Assembly: GCA_046263055.1 (NCBI GenBank) | Contig: JBHELO010000110.1 | Span: 1 to 19,945 of the forward strand | Source of the DNA: DATAQC01 sp046263055 | GTDB taxonomy: Bacteria; Actinomycetota; Acidimicrobiia; Acidimicrobiales; AC-14 | DNA length: 19,945 bases | Direction: 5' to 3' | In this document: positions 1-10,139 of the stretch, piece after piece | How positions within the stretch are numbered: the first letter of the stretch is position 1 | How the letters are laid out: each line of letters begins with the position of its first letter | Notes under the pieces: generated by a model | What the model saw: only the letters and a program-made list of their open reading frames with translations | Told to the model about the DNA's origin: nothing | Databases searched by the model: none | Made by a program: the position numbers and the translations under genes

Positions 1-641
1 CGCCAGCTATCCCGGCGGGCCGAGAAGCCGGAGTCGGAGGCCAGCCGGCGGGCCCGGTCGAGCCGGCCTCCGGCCGAAGGGGCCACCTCGGCCGCGACCA
101 CCGCGTCAATCCCCTCGGCGACGAGGGCGGCGACCAGGTCATCGTGGACGAGACTGCCGAAGTCGATCCTCACGCACCTCGACGCGATTGTCACCAGTTC
201 GGGCGGAACGGCGTCGGCAAGGATCACGAAGACGGTGCTGGGCGGAGGCTCCTCGACGACCTTGAGCAACGTCGGGCCCGCTTCGCGAACGAGGTGGAAA
301 TCGTTGAGAATCAACACCTTCCGGCTTCCCTCGTTTGGACTACGCAGCGCTAGGCGCTGGATCTCACGGGCCTGGGCCACGGTGATGAACGGCCCTTGGC
401 GCTCGAGGCTGACGGCATCCGGGTGCGCGCCGGCGCGCACCCGACGACACACGTCACACACGCCGCACCCTCCAGTGGGGCACAGCAGCGCGGCCGCGAA
501 TGCCCGCGCCGCCGGCCTCTTGCCGCTGCCCGGCGGGCCGACCAACAGGTAGGCGTGCACCGGGGCGCGCGCCGCGGCGCGTAACTGGTCGGCGGCCCCG
601 GCTTGGCCGATCAGGTCATCGAAAACAGAAGCAGCGGTCAC
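1..641 (-). CDS. holB: DNA polymerase III delta' subunit (clamp loader), 3' end cut by window edge
   Basis: Clamp-loader subunit of the replicative polymerase, an AAA+ fold protein that works with DnaX and delta to load the sliding clamp. The visible 213 residues begin VTAASVFDDLIGQAG. They show a P-loop-like GPPGSGKR near residues 34-41, in which Arg follows the Lys where an ATPase would have Ser/Thr; this fits delta' subunits, which generally do not hydrolyse ATP. A four-cysteine zinc module of clamp-loader type (CPTGGCGVCDVC) lies near residues 53-65, and an SRC motif sits in a TIASRC context near residue 155. The GTG start overlaps the tmk TGA by four bases (GTGA), so it is probably translated by coupling. 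The C-terminal collar domain lies beyond the left edge. A DnaX-like paralogue is possible, but the degenerate P-loop and the neighbouring tmk favour holB. Confidence 0.9.
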   Translation of the reverse strand, partial: MTAASVFDDLIGQAGAADQLRAAARAPVHAYLLVGPPGSGKRPAARAFAAALLCPTGGCGVCDVCRRVRAGAHPDAVSLERQGPFITVAQAREIQRLALRSPNEGSRKVLILNDFHLVREAGPTLLKVVEEPPPSTVFVILADAVPPELVTIASRCVRIDFGSLVHDDLVAALVAEGIDAVVAAEVAPSAGGRLDRARRLASDSGFSARRDSW

Positions 642-1255
642 GGCTCGCCGCACCAGCTTTCGTAGGCGCGCCAGACGCGCATCGCCACCTCGTCCACGTC
701 GCCTTCGCCTTCGACGACGACCCACCGTCTCGGGTCGGCGGCGGCCAGGGCCCGGTAGCCTTCGGCCACCCGCTCGTGGAAGTCGTCACCCATGGCTTCG
801 AGCCGGTCGGGCCGGATCGCGGCGCGCCGCGCTGCCGCCACGTCGGGGGGGACGTCGAGCAAGACGACGAGATCGGGCTCCAGCCCCCCGGACGCCCATG
901 ATGAGACTGATCGCAGTTGGTCGAGGTCGAGACCCTGCCCCCAGCCTTGGTACGCGTAGGTCGACCCCGAGAACCGGTCGGTGACTACGGCACCCCCTGA
1001 TTCGAGGGCAGGACGGACGATCTCGGCGACATGCTGCGCCCGGTCGGCGGCGAGCAACAGGGCCTCGGCGCGGGCATCGAGCGGCGACGCCGACGGATCC
1101 AGCACGATCGACCGGATCCGGGCGCCCACCTCGGTGCCCCCCGGCTCCCGCGTGAACGTCGCGCCCAACCGTGCCGCGAACGTACGGGCCTGGGTGGACT
1201 TGCCGGCCGCCTCGCCCCCTTCGAATGCGATCAGCCGGCCACGGGACGGGCTCAC
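638..1255 (-). CDS. tmk: thymidylate (dTMP) kinase
   Basis: Phosphorylates dTMP to dTDP with ATP in the cytoplasm, feeding dTTP synthesis. The 205-residue length is typical of the family. The protein opens VSPSRGRLIAFEGGEAAGKST, giving a P-loop around residues 13-21. It then shows the REPGGT motif that contacts substrate, a DRFSGSTYAYQG segment matching the family's DRY/DRF signature, and a basic segment RRAAIRPDR in the LID region. I chose the GTG at 1255 because it overlaps the TGA of the upstream MFS gene (GTGA) and leaves the expected short N-terminus; an in-frame upstream extension reads into non-family sequence. Its own TGA overlaps the holB GTG in the same way, so MFS, tmk and holB form a chain of coupled genes. 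Confidence 0.95.
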   Translation of the reverse strand: MSPSRGRLIAFEGGEAAGKSTQARTFAARLGATFTREPGGTEVGARIRSIVLDPSASPLDARAEALLLAADRAQHVAEIVRPALESGGAVVTDRFSGSTYAYQGWGQGLDLDQLRSVSSWASGGLEPDLVVLLDVPPDVAAARRAAIRPDRLEAMGDDFHERVAEGYRALAAADPRRWVVVEGEGDVDEVAMRVWRAYESWCGEP

Positions 1256-2721
1256 GTGGGATCGGTGCGGTCGCGCACGGGCGCCTCGGGTCGGCGGCCG
1301 TCCACTTCTTCTCGTGCTGCGCGCAGCGACCGCAGTGCGAGGAACCCGGCCACGACGATGATGCTCGCACCGATCCAAAGCGTCAGCCGCACACCCGGCA
1401 ACCCCACGCTCAACCCGCCGATCTCCACGGAGCCGCCGAACAACGTCTCAGACATGCCATCGAGGGCACCCGCCACGAGCGGCGCCAGCGTCAGGGAGAC
1501 CAACAGGCAGAGTCGCGACAGCGTGTAGAGGGTGGCGAAGATGCGCCCTCGCAGCTCGTCTTCGACGCTCTCCTGGAGAATGGTGAACCCGAGCACGTAG
1601 ACAGCACCGGCACAGATGCCCATGGCGCCGATGAACAGCATCGTGGGGCCGAGGCTGGACATGGATACGGCCACCATCATCGACAACCCGGCGCCGAGAA
1701 CCGCCAATGGGAATACCGTGTGGTGGGGTAGGCGGCGCTGCACGGTCGACAGTCCGACGACGCCGATGGCGACGCCCATCCCCAGGGCGGTGAGCAGGAG
1801 CCCGAAGCCGGCGGGGCCGGCGTGGAGCACGTCCTTGGCGAAGGTGGGGCCGAGGGGGGCAACCATCCCGCCGCCGATGAGCCCGGTGGCCAGCCCGACG
1901 ATCACCGAGCGCACCACCGGGCTGCTCCCGATGTAGCGCCACCCCTCCTTCACCTCGGTCACGGTGTGGCCCAGGTCGATGCGCTCCCGGCGCCCGGTCG
2001 ACGAGCGGCGGGGCAGGGAGAGGCTGGAGATGAGTAGGGCAGACAGGAAAAAGGTCAACATGTCGGCGTAGAGGGCGAGCGACTCTTGATTGAGGCGGAG
2101 GACATGCAACGTGCCGGCGTGACGGCCGAGGAACTCGGCCACCTTGGTCAGCGAGGCGAAGAGTGCCGAACCCACCGGGAAGGTGCCGTAGGCGGCCACC
2201 AGGGAGAGGGAGTTGGCGCCGGCCAGGCGCTCGCCGGCCACCAGGTTGGGGACCGACGCCTCCTTGGCCGGCGACCACAGGAGGGTCAGGACCTCCAGCA
2301 GGAACGACGCCGCGAACAGCCCGGCCACCGAGTCCACGAACGGCAGGGCGGCCATCACCAGGCCGCGGCCCACGTCACAGGCCACCATCACCTTCCTACG
2401 GTCCCAGCGGTCCACCAGCACGCCGCCCACCGAGCCCAGGAACAGGCCGGGGATCAGCCGGGCGCTCATGACGATGCCGACGGCGGCCTCGGGCGACGAC
2501 CCGCCCACCCGGGCGGCCAGGGCCAGGATGGCCACCAGACCCGTCCAGTCGCCCAGGGAGGACACCACCTGGGCCACCCACAGCCGGAAGAACGACGAGG
2601 AGCCCAGCAGCTTCGGCCCCGCCGGCTCCCGCGCCTCGCCGTCCTCCCCCTCACCGGCCGCGCTCGGGGCTCCGGCCTCGGGGCCGGCGTCGCCGTCGGG
2701 GGACGTGCCGGTGGTCGCCAC
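1252..2721 (-). CDS. MFS transporter, DHA3/macrolide-efflux-like
   Basis: A 489-residue major facilitator with a Gly/Glu/Ala-rich, probably disordered N-terminus of about 38 residues before the first membrane helix (SSFFRLWVAQVVSSLGDWTG). The loop after helix 2 carries GGVLVDRWDRRKVM, the MFS motif-A region. Hydrophobic segments through the rest are consistent with about twelve helices, and the tail REEVDGRRPEAP is charged and cytosolic. The substrate cannot be read from sequence; relatives are annotated as drug or macrolide efflux. It lies between topA and tmk and its TGA overlaps the tmk GTG. Some actinobacteria are known to encode a single fused MFS/thymidylate kinase protein, so the adjacency looks conserved and possibly functional, although no role for the transporter in nucleotide metabolism is established. 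Confidence 0.88.
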   Translation of the reverse strand: MATTGTSPDGDAGPEAGAPSAAGEGEDGEAREPAGPKLLGSSSFFRLWVAQVVSSLGDWTGLVAILALAARVGGSSPEAAVGIVMSARLIPGLFLGSVGGVLVDRWDRRKVMVACDVGRGLVMAALPFVDSVAGLFAASFLLEVLTLLWSPAKEASVPNLVAGERLAGANSLSLVAAYGTFPVGSALFASLTKVAEFLGRHAGTLHVLRLNQESLALYADMLTFFLSALLISSLSLPRRSSTGRRERIDLGHTVTEVKEGWRYIGSSPVVRSVIVGLATGLIGGGMVAPLGPTFAKDVLHAGPAGFGLLLTALGMGVAIGVVGLSTVQRRLPHHTVFPLAVLGAGLSMMVAVSMSSLGPTMLFIGAMGICAGAVYVLGFTILQESVEDELRGRIFATLYTLSRLCLLVSLTLAPLVAGALDGMSETLFGGSVEIGGLSVGLPGVRLTLWIGASIIVVAGFLALRSLRAAREEVDGRRPEAPVRDRTDPT

Positions 2722-2765
2722 GGCCGTAGGCTAAAGGACGGGCCGGGCGGGGCTCGGGTCCCGGT

Positions 2766-2831
2766 GGCGGCCGCGGTCATGGCGATGATGGCCGCCGGGT
2801 GCGCACGCAGCGGGCATGACGGCCTGCCCGC
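2766..2831 (-). terminator. tandem hairpins in the topA-MFS gap, possible terminator or attenuator
   Basis: The 154-base gap between topA and the MFS gene holds two dyads. One has perfect 7-bp arms GCGGGCA/TGCCCGC at 2810-2816 and 2825-2831 with an 8-base loop. The other has arms GGCGGCC/GGCCGCC at 2766-2772 and 2790-2796, with an inner TCAT/ATGA pairing. Neither is followed by a T-run in the direction of transcription, so a classical intrinsic terminator is not shown. They could reduce read-through from topA, or they could simply reflect G+C-rich chance. I saw nothing else definite in the gap. Confidence 0.35.
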
Positions 2832-2875
2832 CGGGTCCCTGGCCGCCGCCGTACTTCGGGGGCCGACGCCGCCGC

Positions 2876-5623
2876 CTACGGGCTGCGCTTCGACGCCCTG
2901 GCCCCGCCCGACTTCTTGGCCCCTGTCCTTCCGCCCGCCTTTTTGGTCGCCTTGCGGGCCGGTGCCTTGGCGGCCGTGGGCGCCTTCTTGGCGCCCCGGG
3001 CCTTGGGCGTGGCCGGACCGCGGTCGCGCCGGTCCTGGAGGAGCTCGGCGGCCCTGGCCAGGGTGATGGTGTCCACCGCGTCGCCCACCCGCAGGGACGC
3101 GTTGGTGGTGCCGTCGGTGACGTAGGGCCCGAACCGCCCCTCCCGCACGGTGACCGGCTCGCCCGACGCCGGGTCGGTGCCGAGCTCGCGCAGCGGCCCC
3201 TTGGGCGCCGCCCCCCGGCCCCGCTTGGGCTGGGCCAGCACGGCCAGGGCCTCGTCCAGGGTCATGGTGAACAGCCGCTCGTCGGTGTCCAGGCTGCGAC
3301 TCTCGCTGCCCTTGCGCACGTAGGGCCCGTACCGCCCTGTCTGCACGGTTACCTCCCCGCCGTCGGCGGGATCCAGCCCCACCACCCGGGGCAGGCTGAG
3401 CAGGCGCAGCCCGTCGTCCAGGGTGATGGTGCCCAGGCTCATGGTGGACAGCAGCGACGCGGTGCGGGGCTTGTCCTTGGAGCCCTCGGCATCGCCCAGT
3501 TGCACGTAGGGGCCGTAGCGGCCGGCCCGGGCCACCACCGGGACGCCGGTGTCGGGGTCGGCGCCGAGCACCCGATCGTCGCTGGGTCGGGCCAGCAGCT
3601 CTGCGGCCCGGTCCACGGTCAGGTCGTCCGGGGCGAGGTCGTCGGGCAGGGTGGCCTTGTCGTCGCCCCGCTGCACGTAGGGCCCGTAGCGGCCCACCCG
3701 CACCACCAGCTCGCGCCCGTCGGCGTCGCGGCCGATGGGTATGGAGTTGACCTCCCGGGCGTCGATGTCGCCCAGGCGCTCCTCGACCATTGCCTTGAGG
3801 CCGGTGCGGCCGTTGCCGAAGTAGAAGCGCGACAGCCACGGGAGGGACTCCTCGCTGCCGGCGGCGATGCTGTCGAGGTCGTCCTCCATGCGGGCCGTGA
3901 ACTCGTAGTCCACCAGGTCGGCGAAGTGGCGCTCGAGGAGGTTGACCACCGCGAAGGCGGTGAACGACGGCACCAGGGCCGAGCCCTTCTTCCACACGTA
4001 GCCACGGTCCTGGATGGTGGCGATGATCGAGGCGTAGGTGGAGGGCCGGCCCACGCCCAGGTCCTCCAGCGCCTTGACCAGTGAAGCTTCTGTGTAGCGG
4101 GCCGGCGGCGCCGTGGTGTGGTCCCTGCCCTCCAGCGCCACGGTGACCAGGGGGTCGCCGGCGGCCAGGGCCGGGAGGCGGACCTCGCGGTCCTCCAGGT
4201 CGCTCTCGGGGTCGTCGGATCCCTCCACGTAGGCCCGCAGGAAGCCCGCGAACTCGATGACCTTGCCGGAGGCCGCGAACTCGGCGTCCTCCCCGGCCGA
4301 CGACCGCCCGCCCAGGCGCACCTGCACGCTCTGGCCCCGGGCGTCGGCCATCTGCGACGCCACCGTGCGCTTCCAGACCAGGTCGTACAGCGCCCGCTCG
4401 TCGGCCTGCAGCTCTCCGGCCACCGAGTCGGGGGTGCGGAAGGTGTCGCCCGCCGGGCGGATGGCCTCGTGGGCCTCCTGGGCGTTCTTCACCTTCTTGG
4501 CGTAGCGGCGGGGCGACTCGGGCACGTAGCTCGGCCCGTACAGGGAGGCAGCCTGGGCCCGGGCCGCGCCCACCGCGGCGTCCGACAGGTTGGTGCTGTC
4601 GGTGCGCATGTAGGTGATGTAGCCGTTCTCGTACAGCCGCTGGGCCACCGCCATCGTTCGCTGGGAGCCGAAGCGCAACTTGCGCCCCGCCTCCTGCTGG
4701 AGGGTGGACGTCATGAACGGCGGGTAGGGAGAGCGCCGGTAGGGCTTTTCCTCCACCGAGCGCACGGCCACGTCGACGCCGGCCAGGCGCTCGGCCAGCC
4801 CCTCGGCGGCGGCCCGGTCGAGCACCACCACCGAGGCGCCGGGAGCCAGCTCGCCCGTCTCCCCGAAGTCCCGGCCGGTGGCCAGGCGGGTGCCGTCCAG
4901 GGCGACGAGGGTGGCGCCGAACCGGTCGACCGGCGCTCCGCCCGACGCCCCCTGGGCGCCGGCGGCGGCCGGCGGGCGGGCGGGGGCGAACGTGCCCTCC
5001 AGGCCGGCGTAGGACGCGGCCCGGAACCGCATCCGGGCCCGTTCCCGCTCCACCAGGATGCGGGTGGCCACGCTCTGGACCCGACCGGCCGAGAGCCTCG
5101 GCAGCACCTTCTTCCACAGGACGGGCGACACCTCGTAGCCGTAGAGGCGGTCCAGGATGCGGCGTGCCTCCTGGGCGTCCACCAGCCGGAGGTCCAGGTC
5201 GCGGGTCTGCTCCACCGCGGTGCGGATGGCGGCCGCGGTGATCTCGTGGAACACCATCCGCTTCACCGGCACCCGCGCCGGGGGCGACAGCACCTCCAGC
5301 AGGTGCCAGGCGATGGACTCCCCCTCGCGGTCCTCGTCGGTGGCGAGGTACAGCTCGTCGGCGTCCTTGAGGAGCTGCTTCAGCCGGGTGACGACCTGCT
5401 TCTTCTCCCGGGCCACCACGTAGAGCGGCTTGAAGCCGCTCTCCACGTCCACCCCCAGGCGGGCCCACGGCTCGGCCTTGAAGGCGGGGGGCACGTCGGC
5501 CGCCCCCCGCGGCAGGTCGCGGATGTGGCCGACCGAGGACTCCACCACGAAGTCGCGGCCGAGGAAGCGCCCGATGGTGCGGGCCTTGGCGGGGGACTCC
5601 ACGATGACGAGGGGTTTGGTCAC
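2876..5623 (-). CDS. topA: DNA topoisomerase I (type IA)
   Basis: Relaxes negative supercoils by cutting one strand through a tyrosyl-DNA link. The 915-residue protein starts MTKPLVIVESPAKA, placing the TOPRIM glutamate at E9. The acidic triad D96, D98, E100 lies in ATDEDREGE, and the catalytic tyrosine is Y338 in GYITYMRTDST. The C-terminal part has four GRYGPYV or GRFGPYV repeat modules (the TopA C-terminal repeat type) and no zinc-finger cysteines. It ends in a roughly 45-residue Lys/Ala-rich tail (KARGAKKAPTAAKAPARKA...), as known in actinobacterial TopA, where it binds DNA and aids processivity. The start is GTG with no clear Shine-Dalgarno. A -35-like TTGACA lies upstream, so the transcript may have a very short leader. 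It heads the topA, MFS, tmk, holB string. Stop is TAG. Confidence 0.97.
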   Translation of the reverse strand: MTKPLVIVESPAKARTIGRFLGRDFVVESSVGHIRDLPRGAADVPPAFKAEPWARLGVDVESGFKPLYVVAREKKQVVTRLKQLLKDADELYLATDEDREGESIAWHLLEVLSPPARVPVKRMVFHEITAAAIRTAVEQTRDLDLRLVDAQEARRILDRLYGYEVSPVLWKKVLPRLSAGRVQSVATRILVERERARMRFRAASYAGLEGTFAPARPPAAAGAQGASGGAPVDRFGATLVALDGTRLATGRDFGETGELAPGASVVVLDRAAAEGLAERLAGVDVAVRSVEEKPYRRSPYPPFMTSTLQQEAGRKLRFGSQRTMAVAQRLYENGYITYMRTDSTNLSDAAVGAARAQAASLYGPSYVPESPRRYAKKVKNAQEAHEAIRPAGDTFRTPDSVAGELQADERALYDLVWKRTVASQMADARGQSVQVRLGGRSSAGEDAEFAASGKVIEFAGFLRAYVEGSDDPESDLEDREVRLPALAAGDPLVTVALEGRDHTTAPPARYTEASLVKALEDLGVGRPSTYASIIATIQDRGYVWKKGSALVPSFTAFAVVNLLERHFADLVDYEFTARMEDDLDSIAAGSEESLPWLSRFYFGNGRTGLKAMVEERLGDIDAREVNSIPIGRDADGRELVVRVGRYGPYVQRGDDKATLPDDLAPDDLTVDRAAELLARPSDDRVLGADPDTGVPVVARAGRYGPYVQLGDAEGSKDKPRTASLLSTMSLGTITLDDGLRLLSLPRVVGLDPADGGEVTVQTGRYGPYVRKGSESRSLDTDERLFTMTLDEALAVLAQPKRGRGAAPKGPLRELGTDPASGEPVTVREGRFGPYVTDGTTNASLRVGDAVDTITLARAAELLQDRRDRGPATPKARGAKKAPTAAKAPARKATKKAGGRTGAKKSGGARASKRSP

Positions 5624-5632
5624 GAGGCGACT

Positions 5633-5661
5633 GGTTTTGCAGGTCCGGAGCGCGATGTCAA
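5633..5661 (-). promoter_or_regulatory. candidate topA promoter
   Basis: On the minus strand a perfect TTGACA lies at 5661-5656. Seventeen bases later comes AAAACC (5638-5633), a poor -10 match. If used, transcription would begin only a few bases before the GTG start at 5623, giving a nearly leaderless message, which agrees with the lack of a ribosome binding site. The -35 is convincing and the -10 is not. Confidence 0.4.
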
Positions 5662-5686
5662 ACGGCGGCCCGCCGGGACCGAGCCG

Positions 5687-5734
5687 AACTGGGTTCGTTT
5701 GGCAGGCGCCGGCGCATGGGAACCGAACCCGGTT
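5687..5734 (-). terminator. inverted repeat just after hppA, possible terminator
   Basis: Arms AACTGGGTTCG (5687-5697) and CGAACCCGGTT (5724-5734) pair over 11 positions with one mismatch and a 26-base spacer. The structure begins nine bases beyond the hppA stop, where a terminator is expected. It has no U-tract in the hppA direction, so it may be a factor-dependent terminator or an mRNA-stabilising stem. It also lies upstream of the topA promoter candidate, so a regulatory site for topA is an alternative. The remaining bases of this 119-base gap show nothing else clear. Confidence 0.4.
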
Positions 5735-5742
5735 GACGGGGG

Positions 5743-8054
<2,312 letters not shown>

Positions 8055-8058
<4 letters not shown>

Positions 8059-8738
8059 ACCGCCTGCTCCTTTCGCGATGCATGGTGTTCGACGAAGATC
8101 TGGCGGGCCACCTTGTCGCCCACCGTGCGGTCGGCGCCGTCGACGCGGACGACGAGGGGCCCGTCGAAGGGCTGCTTGTCCCGGACCTCCACGACCACGC
8201 CCGGGCGCAGGCCCAGGCTCTCCAGGAAGTCCACCACCCCGGGGTCGGTGGAGCCGGGGAGAGCGACGACCGCCACGTCGCCCGGCTCCAGGTCGTACAG
8301 GGGCGGCAGGGCGGGGATGTCGACGCCCTCGGGCGTGGGGATCGGGAAGCCGTGGGGGCACGAGGTGGGCTGGCCCAGGGCCACGAAGAGGCGCTCCTCC
8401 ACCTCGGCGGGGAGGTCGTGCTCGAAGGCGCCGGCCAGGCGGTCGGCCTCGTTCCAGGCGTAGCCCAGGGTGTCGGAGAGGAAGCGCTCGACGATGCGGT
8501 GGCGGCGGATGGCGGCCACCGCCGCCGCCCTTCCGGCGTCGGTCAGCTCCACACTCCGGTAGCGGCGGTGCACGACCAGGCCCCGCTGGGCCAGGCGCTT
8601 GGCGGTGGCCGTGGCGGTTGCGGGCGAGACGCCCAGCGCCTCCGCAAGGTGGCCGGTGTGGGCGTCGGCCCCGTCACGGGACAGGCGGTACAGCGACTTC
8701 AGCGCCTCGCGCTCAGATCTGTTGGGCAGTACGTCCAT
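8055..8738 (-). CDS. DtxR/MntR-family metal-dependent transcriptional regulator
   Basis: A 227-residue full-length DtxR-type repressor from the ATG at 8738. An N-terminal winged helix contains the recognition segment AEALGVSPATATATAKRLAQRGLV. The metal-binding and dimerisation domain has RRHRIVERFL, an EADRLAGAFEH segment and CPHGFPIP, which supply the usual His, Glu and Cys metal ligands. A C-terminal FeoA/SH3-like domain (LYDLEPGDVAVVALPG onward) completes the long, IdeR-like architecture. The family represses target genes when loaded with Fe2+ or Mn2+. The gene ends in an ATGA overlap with hppA, so regulator and pyrophosphatase are co-translated, which is not the usual setting for this family. 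A TTG start at 8783 would add 15 residues, but those bases form a promoter-like -35 element, so I prefer 8738. Which metal it senses cannot be read from sequence. Confidence 0.92.
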
Positions 8739-8742
8739 GGCT

Positions 8743-8783
8743 TTCGGAGGTGGGAACCTACGGTTTCGAGCCTCCGAAGTCAA
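8743..8783 (-). promoter_or_regulatory. promoter and candidate operator of the DtxR-hppA operon
   Basis: On the minus strand TTGACT (8783-8778), a 17-base spacer and TAGGTT (8760-8755) resemble a -35/-10 pair. The predicted start is about ten bases before the ATG. A perfect 8-bp inverted repeat, TTCGGAGG (8743-8750) and CCTCCGAA (8771-8778) separated by 20 bases, brackets the spacer, the -10 and the start site. A protein bound there would block initiation. An AGGT-N4-ACCT dyad inside it resembles half-sites of IdeR boxes but has the wrong spacing (consensus N7). Autoregulation by the downstream regulator is an inference. Confidence 0.5.
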
Positions 8784-8806
8784 GCCCGTCGGGCGCGCCG
8801 GATGTG

Positions 8807-8819
8807 GGGAGGCGCTCCC
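8807..8819 (-). terminator. short hairpin after the OB-fold remnant
   Basis: A perfect GGGAG-GCG-CTCCC dyad lies ten bases beyond the stop codon of the broken OB-fold gene and before the DtxR promoter. It is in the right place to end the permease/OB-fold transcript. The stem is only five pairs and has no T-run, so support is weak. Confidence 0.25.
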
Positions 8820-8828
8820 GGGGCCTGC

Positions 8829-9209
8829 TCAGTGGCCGGGCAGGATCAGCTCGTAGACGGGGTTGAGGATGGCCAGGCGACCGTCGTGGGCGCCCACGAT
8901 GCCCGAGGCCCGCAGGCGGGAGCCGGGGTGGATGCCGGCCAGCTCCCGGCGGCCCAGGAAGACCACCGAGACGCCGCCGGTGGGGTCCACGAGCGTGCAC
9001 TAGAGCGTGGGCGCGCCACCCCACGGCTGGACCCGGACGGACCGCACGCGGCCCTCCACCACCGACCGGCCGCGCCACACGAGGTCGCCGATGGACGTCA
9101 CCCTGGCGGTGGCGGGTCCCGTTCCGGCGGGCCCCGGCTCGTAGGCGCCGGCCTCGCCGGCGGTCCGGCGGCGGCGGGGGCGGCGCGCCGGGCGGGTGAG
9201 GATGCTCAT
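8829..9209 (-). pseudogene. OB-fold nucleic-acid-binding-like protein, broken by in-frame TAG
   Basis: From the ATG at 9209 the frame runs through an Arg-rich N-terminus and an OB-fold strand region (GDLVWRGRSVVEGRVRSV). It reaches TAG at 9000-9002, then continues in the same frame with CTLVDPTGGVSVVFLGRREL to a natural TGA at 8829. The intact paralogue at 14892-15251 has PSLEAAISD where this one has PTL-stop-CTLVD, so the stop sits at a Glu codon (GAG to TAG, one base). Restored length is 126 residues, matching the paralogue's 119. TAG ends topA and the FN3 gene normally, so recoding is unlikely. The ATG overlaps the permease stop (ATGA). The role is unknown; small OB-fold proteins of this kind sit beside Trk/CeoBC loci in actinobacteria. 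Real decay and a base-call error are both possible. Confidence 0.8.
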
Positions 9210-10136
9210 TGGCGGTCCCCGTTGGTCGAGGCTGTCCCGGGCGCGGCCGTGGCACCGGCGTGGTCGCCCCCACCACGGCCGGCGCCCGCCCGCCCCCGGC
9301 GATCGCTGGGCTGGCCCAGGCCGAGGTGGTAGGGCACGAACGTCACGTTGGCGTGGGGGAGAGACGGACCGGGCGATGGCGTCGCTGGTGCGGTCGTGGA
9401 GCAGCTTGTGCCACGCCCGCCTGTGCTCCAGACGGGGGATGAGCACGGTGACCTCGGTGCTGCCGTCGGCCGCCGCCTCGGCCGCCACCTCCAGCACCGA
9501 GCGGGCGATGCGACGATCGGGGCAGTCAACCAGCTCCAGGGGGAGGCGGGACAAGCCGAGCCGGCGCCAGTCGGCGGCCAGGTGCTCGGCGTGGTGGAGG
9601 TCGGCGGCCACGTGGACGGCCCGCAGCTCGTCGGGCGCCAGCGACCGGGCGTACTGGATGGCCCGGGCCGCGCTGCGGTCGAGGCTGTGCACGAGGACGA
9701 GCACGACGTGGCGTCGGAGGACGGGCGCGCTGGCCGCGGCCCGGGCGTCCTCCTCGAGCTCGGCCGCCTCCGCCTCGTACTGGCGGTTCAGGCGCACCAG
9801 TAGAGCCACCATCACCGGCACCAGCACGACGATCACCCAGGCCCCGAGGATGGCGCCCGACGGCCTGAACTTGGTGATGGCGATGATCACGTCCACCACC
9901 AGCGACAGCACCGCCCCCGTGCCGTTGACGAACAGGCCACGCCGCCAGCCCGGTTCCTTGGCGGTGATGTGGTGCTTGGCCATCCCGCCCTGGGACAGCG
10001 TGAAGGAGGTGAACACACCGATGGCGTAGAGCGGGATGAGGCGGTCCACCTTGGCCTGGGTGGTGACGATCAGGAAGATGGCGGTGCCGGCCCGGGCGAG
10101 TATGCCGTTGGAGAACACCAGCCGGTGGTCCCAGTG
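9206..10136 (-). pseudogene. KimA-like APC-superfamily permease, 5' half missing and frameshifted
   Basis: The frame matches the second half of the intact permease at 11556-13475. It begins at DHRLVFSNGI (paralogue GDRLVFSNGI) near 10136, passes LIPLYAIGVFTSFTLSQGG and KEPGWRRG, and continues into the cytosolic C-terminal domain. About 360 N-terminal residues (roughly helices 1-8) are absent, because the sequence switches abruptly to a kinase gene on the other strand. At 9355-9359 (G5 on plus) one extra base shifts the frame; removing it joins SVS to PHANVTFVPYHLG, matching the paralogue's TSVPYHV. The shifted frame then ends at 9206 in an ATGA overlap with the OB-fold gene, so that frame is the original one. 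The two permeases are clearly diverged, so they are old paralogues, not a recent copy. The exact left limit of homology is uncertain by about ten bases. Confidence 0.82.
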
Positions 10137-10139
10137 GCC

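Noticed and set aside
2466..5468. 1000-codon minus-strand frame overlapping topA and the MFS gene
   Set aside because: It is the topA sequence read in another frame, Arg/Gly/Pro-rich, without recognisable motifs.
5687..5734. tRNA gene, because of GGTTCG-like T-loop strings
   Set aside because: There is no acceptor stem, D-arm or anticodon arm in the right spacing; the strings are arms of an inverted repeat.
8743..8778. Canonical IdeR/DtxR box upstream of the regulator
   Set aside because: An AGGT-N4-ACCT dyad is present, but the known box needs a 7-base centre and more matching positions, so it is reported only as a candidate operator.
9000..9002. TAG read as an amino acid (recoding)
   Set aside because: topA, the FN3 gene and the restored kdpE frame end naturally at TAG, and no downstream structure suggests special readthrough.
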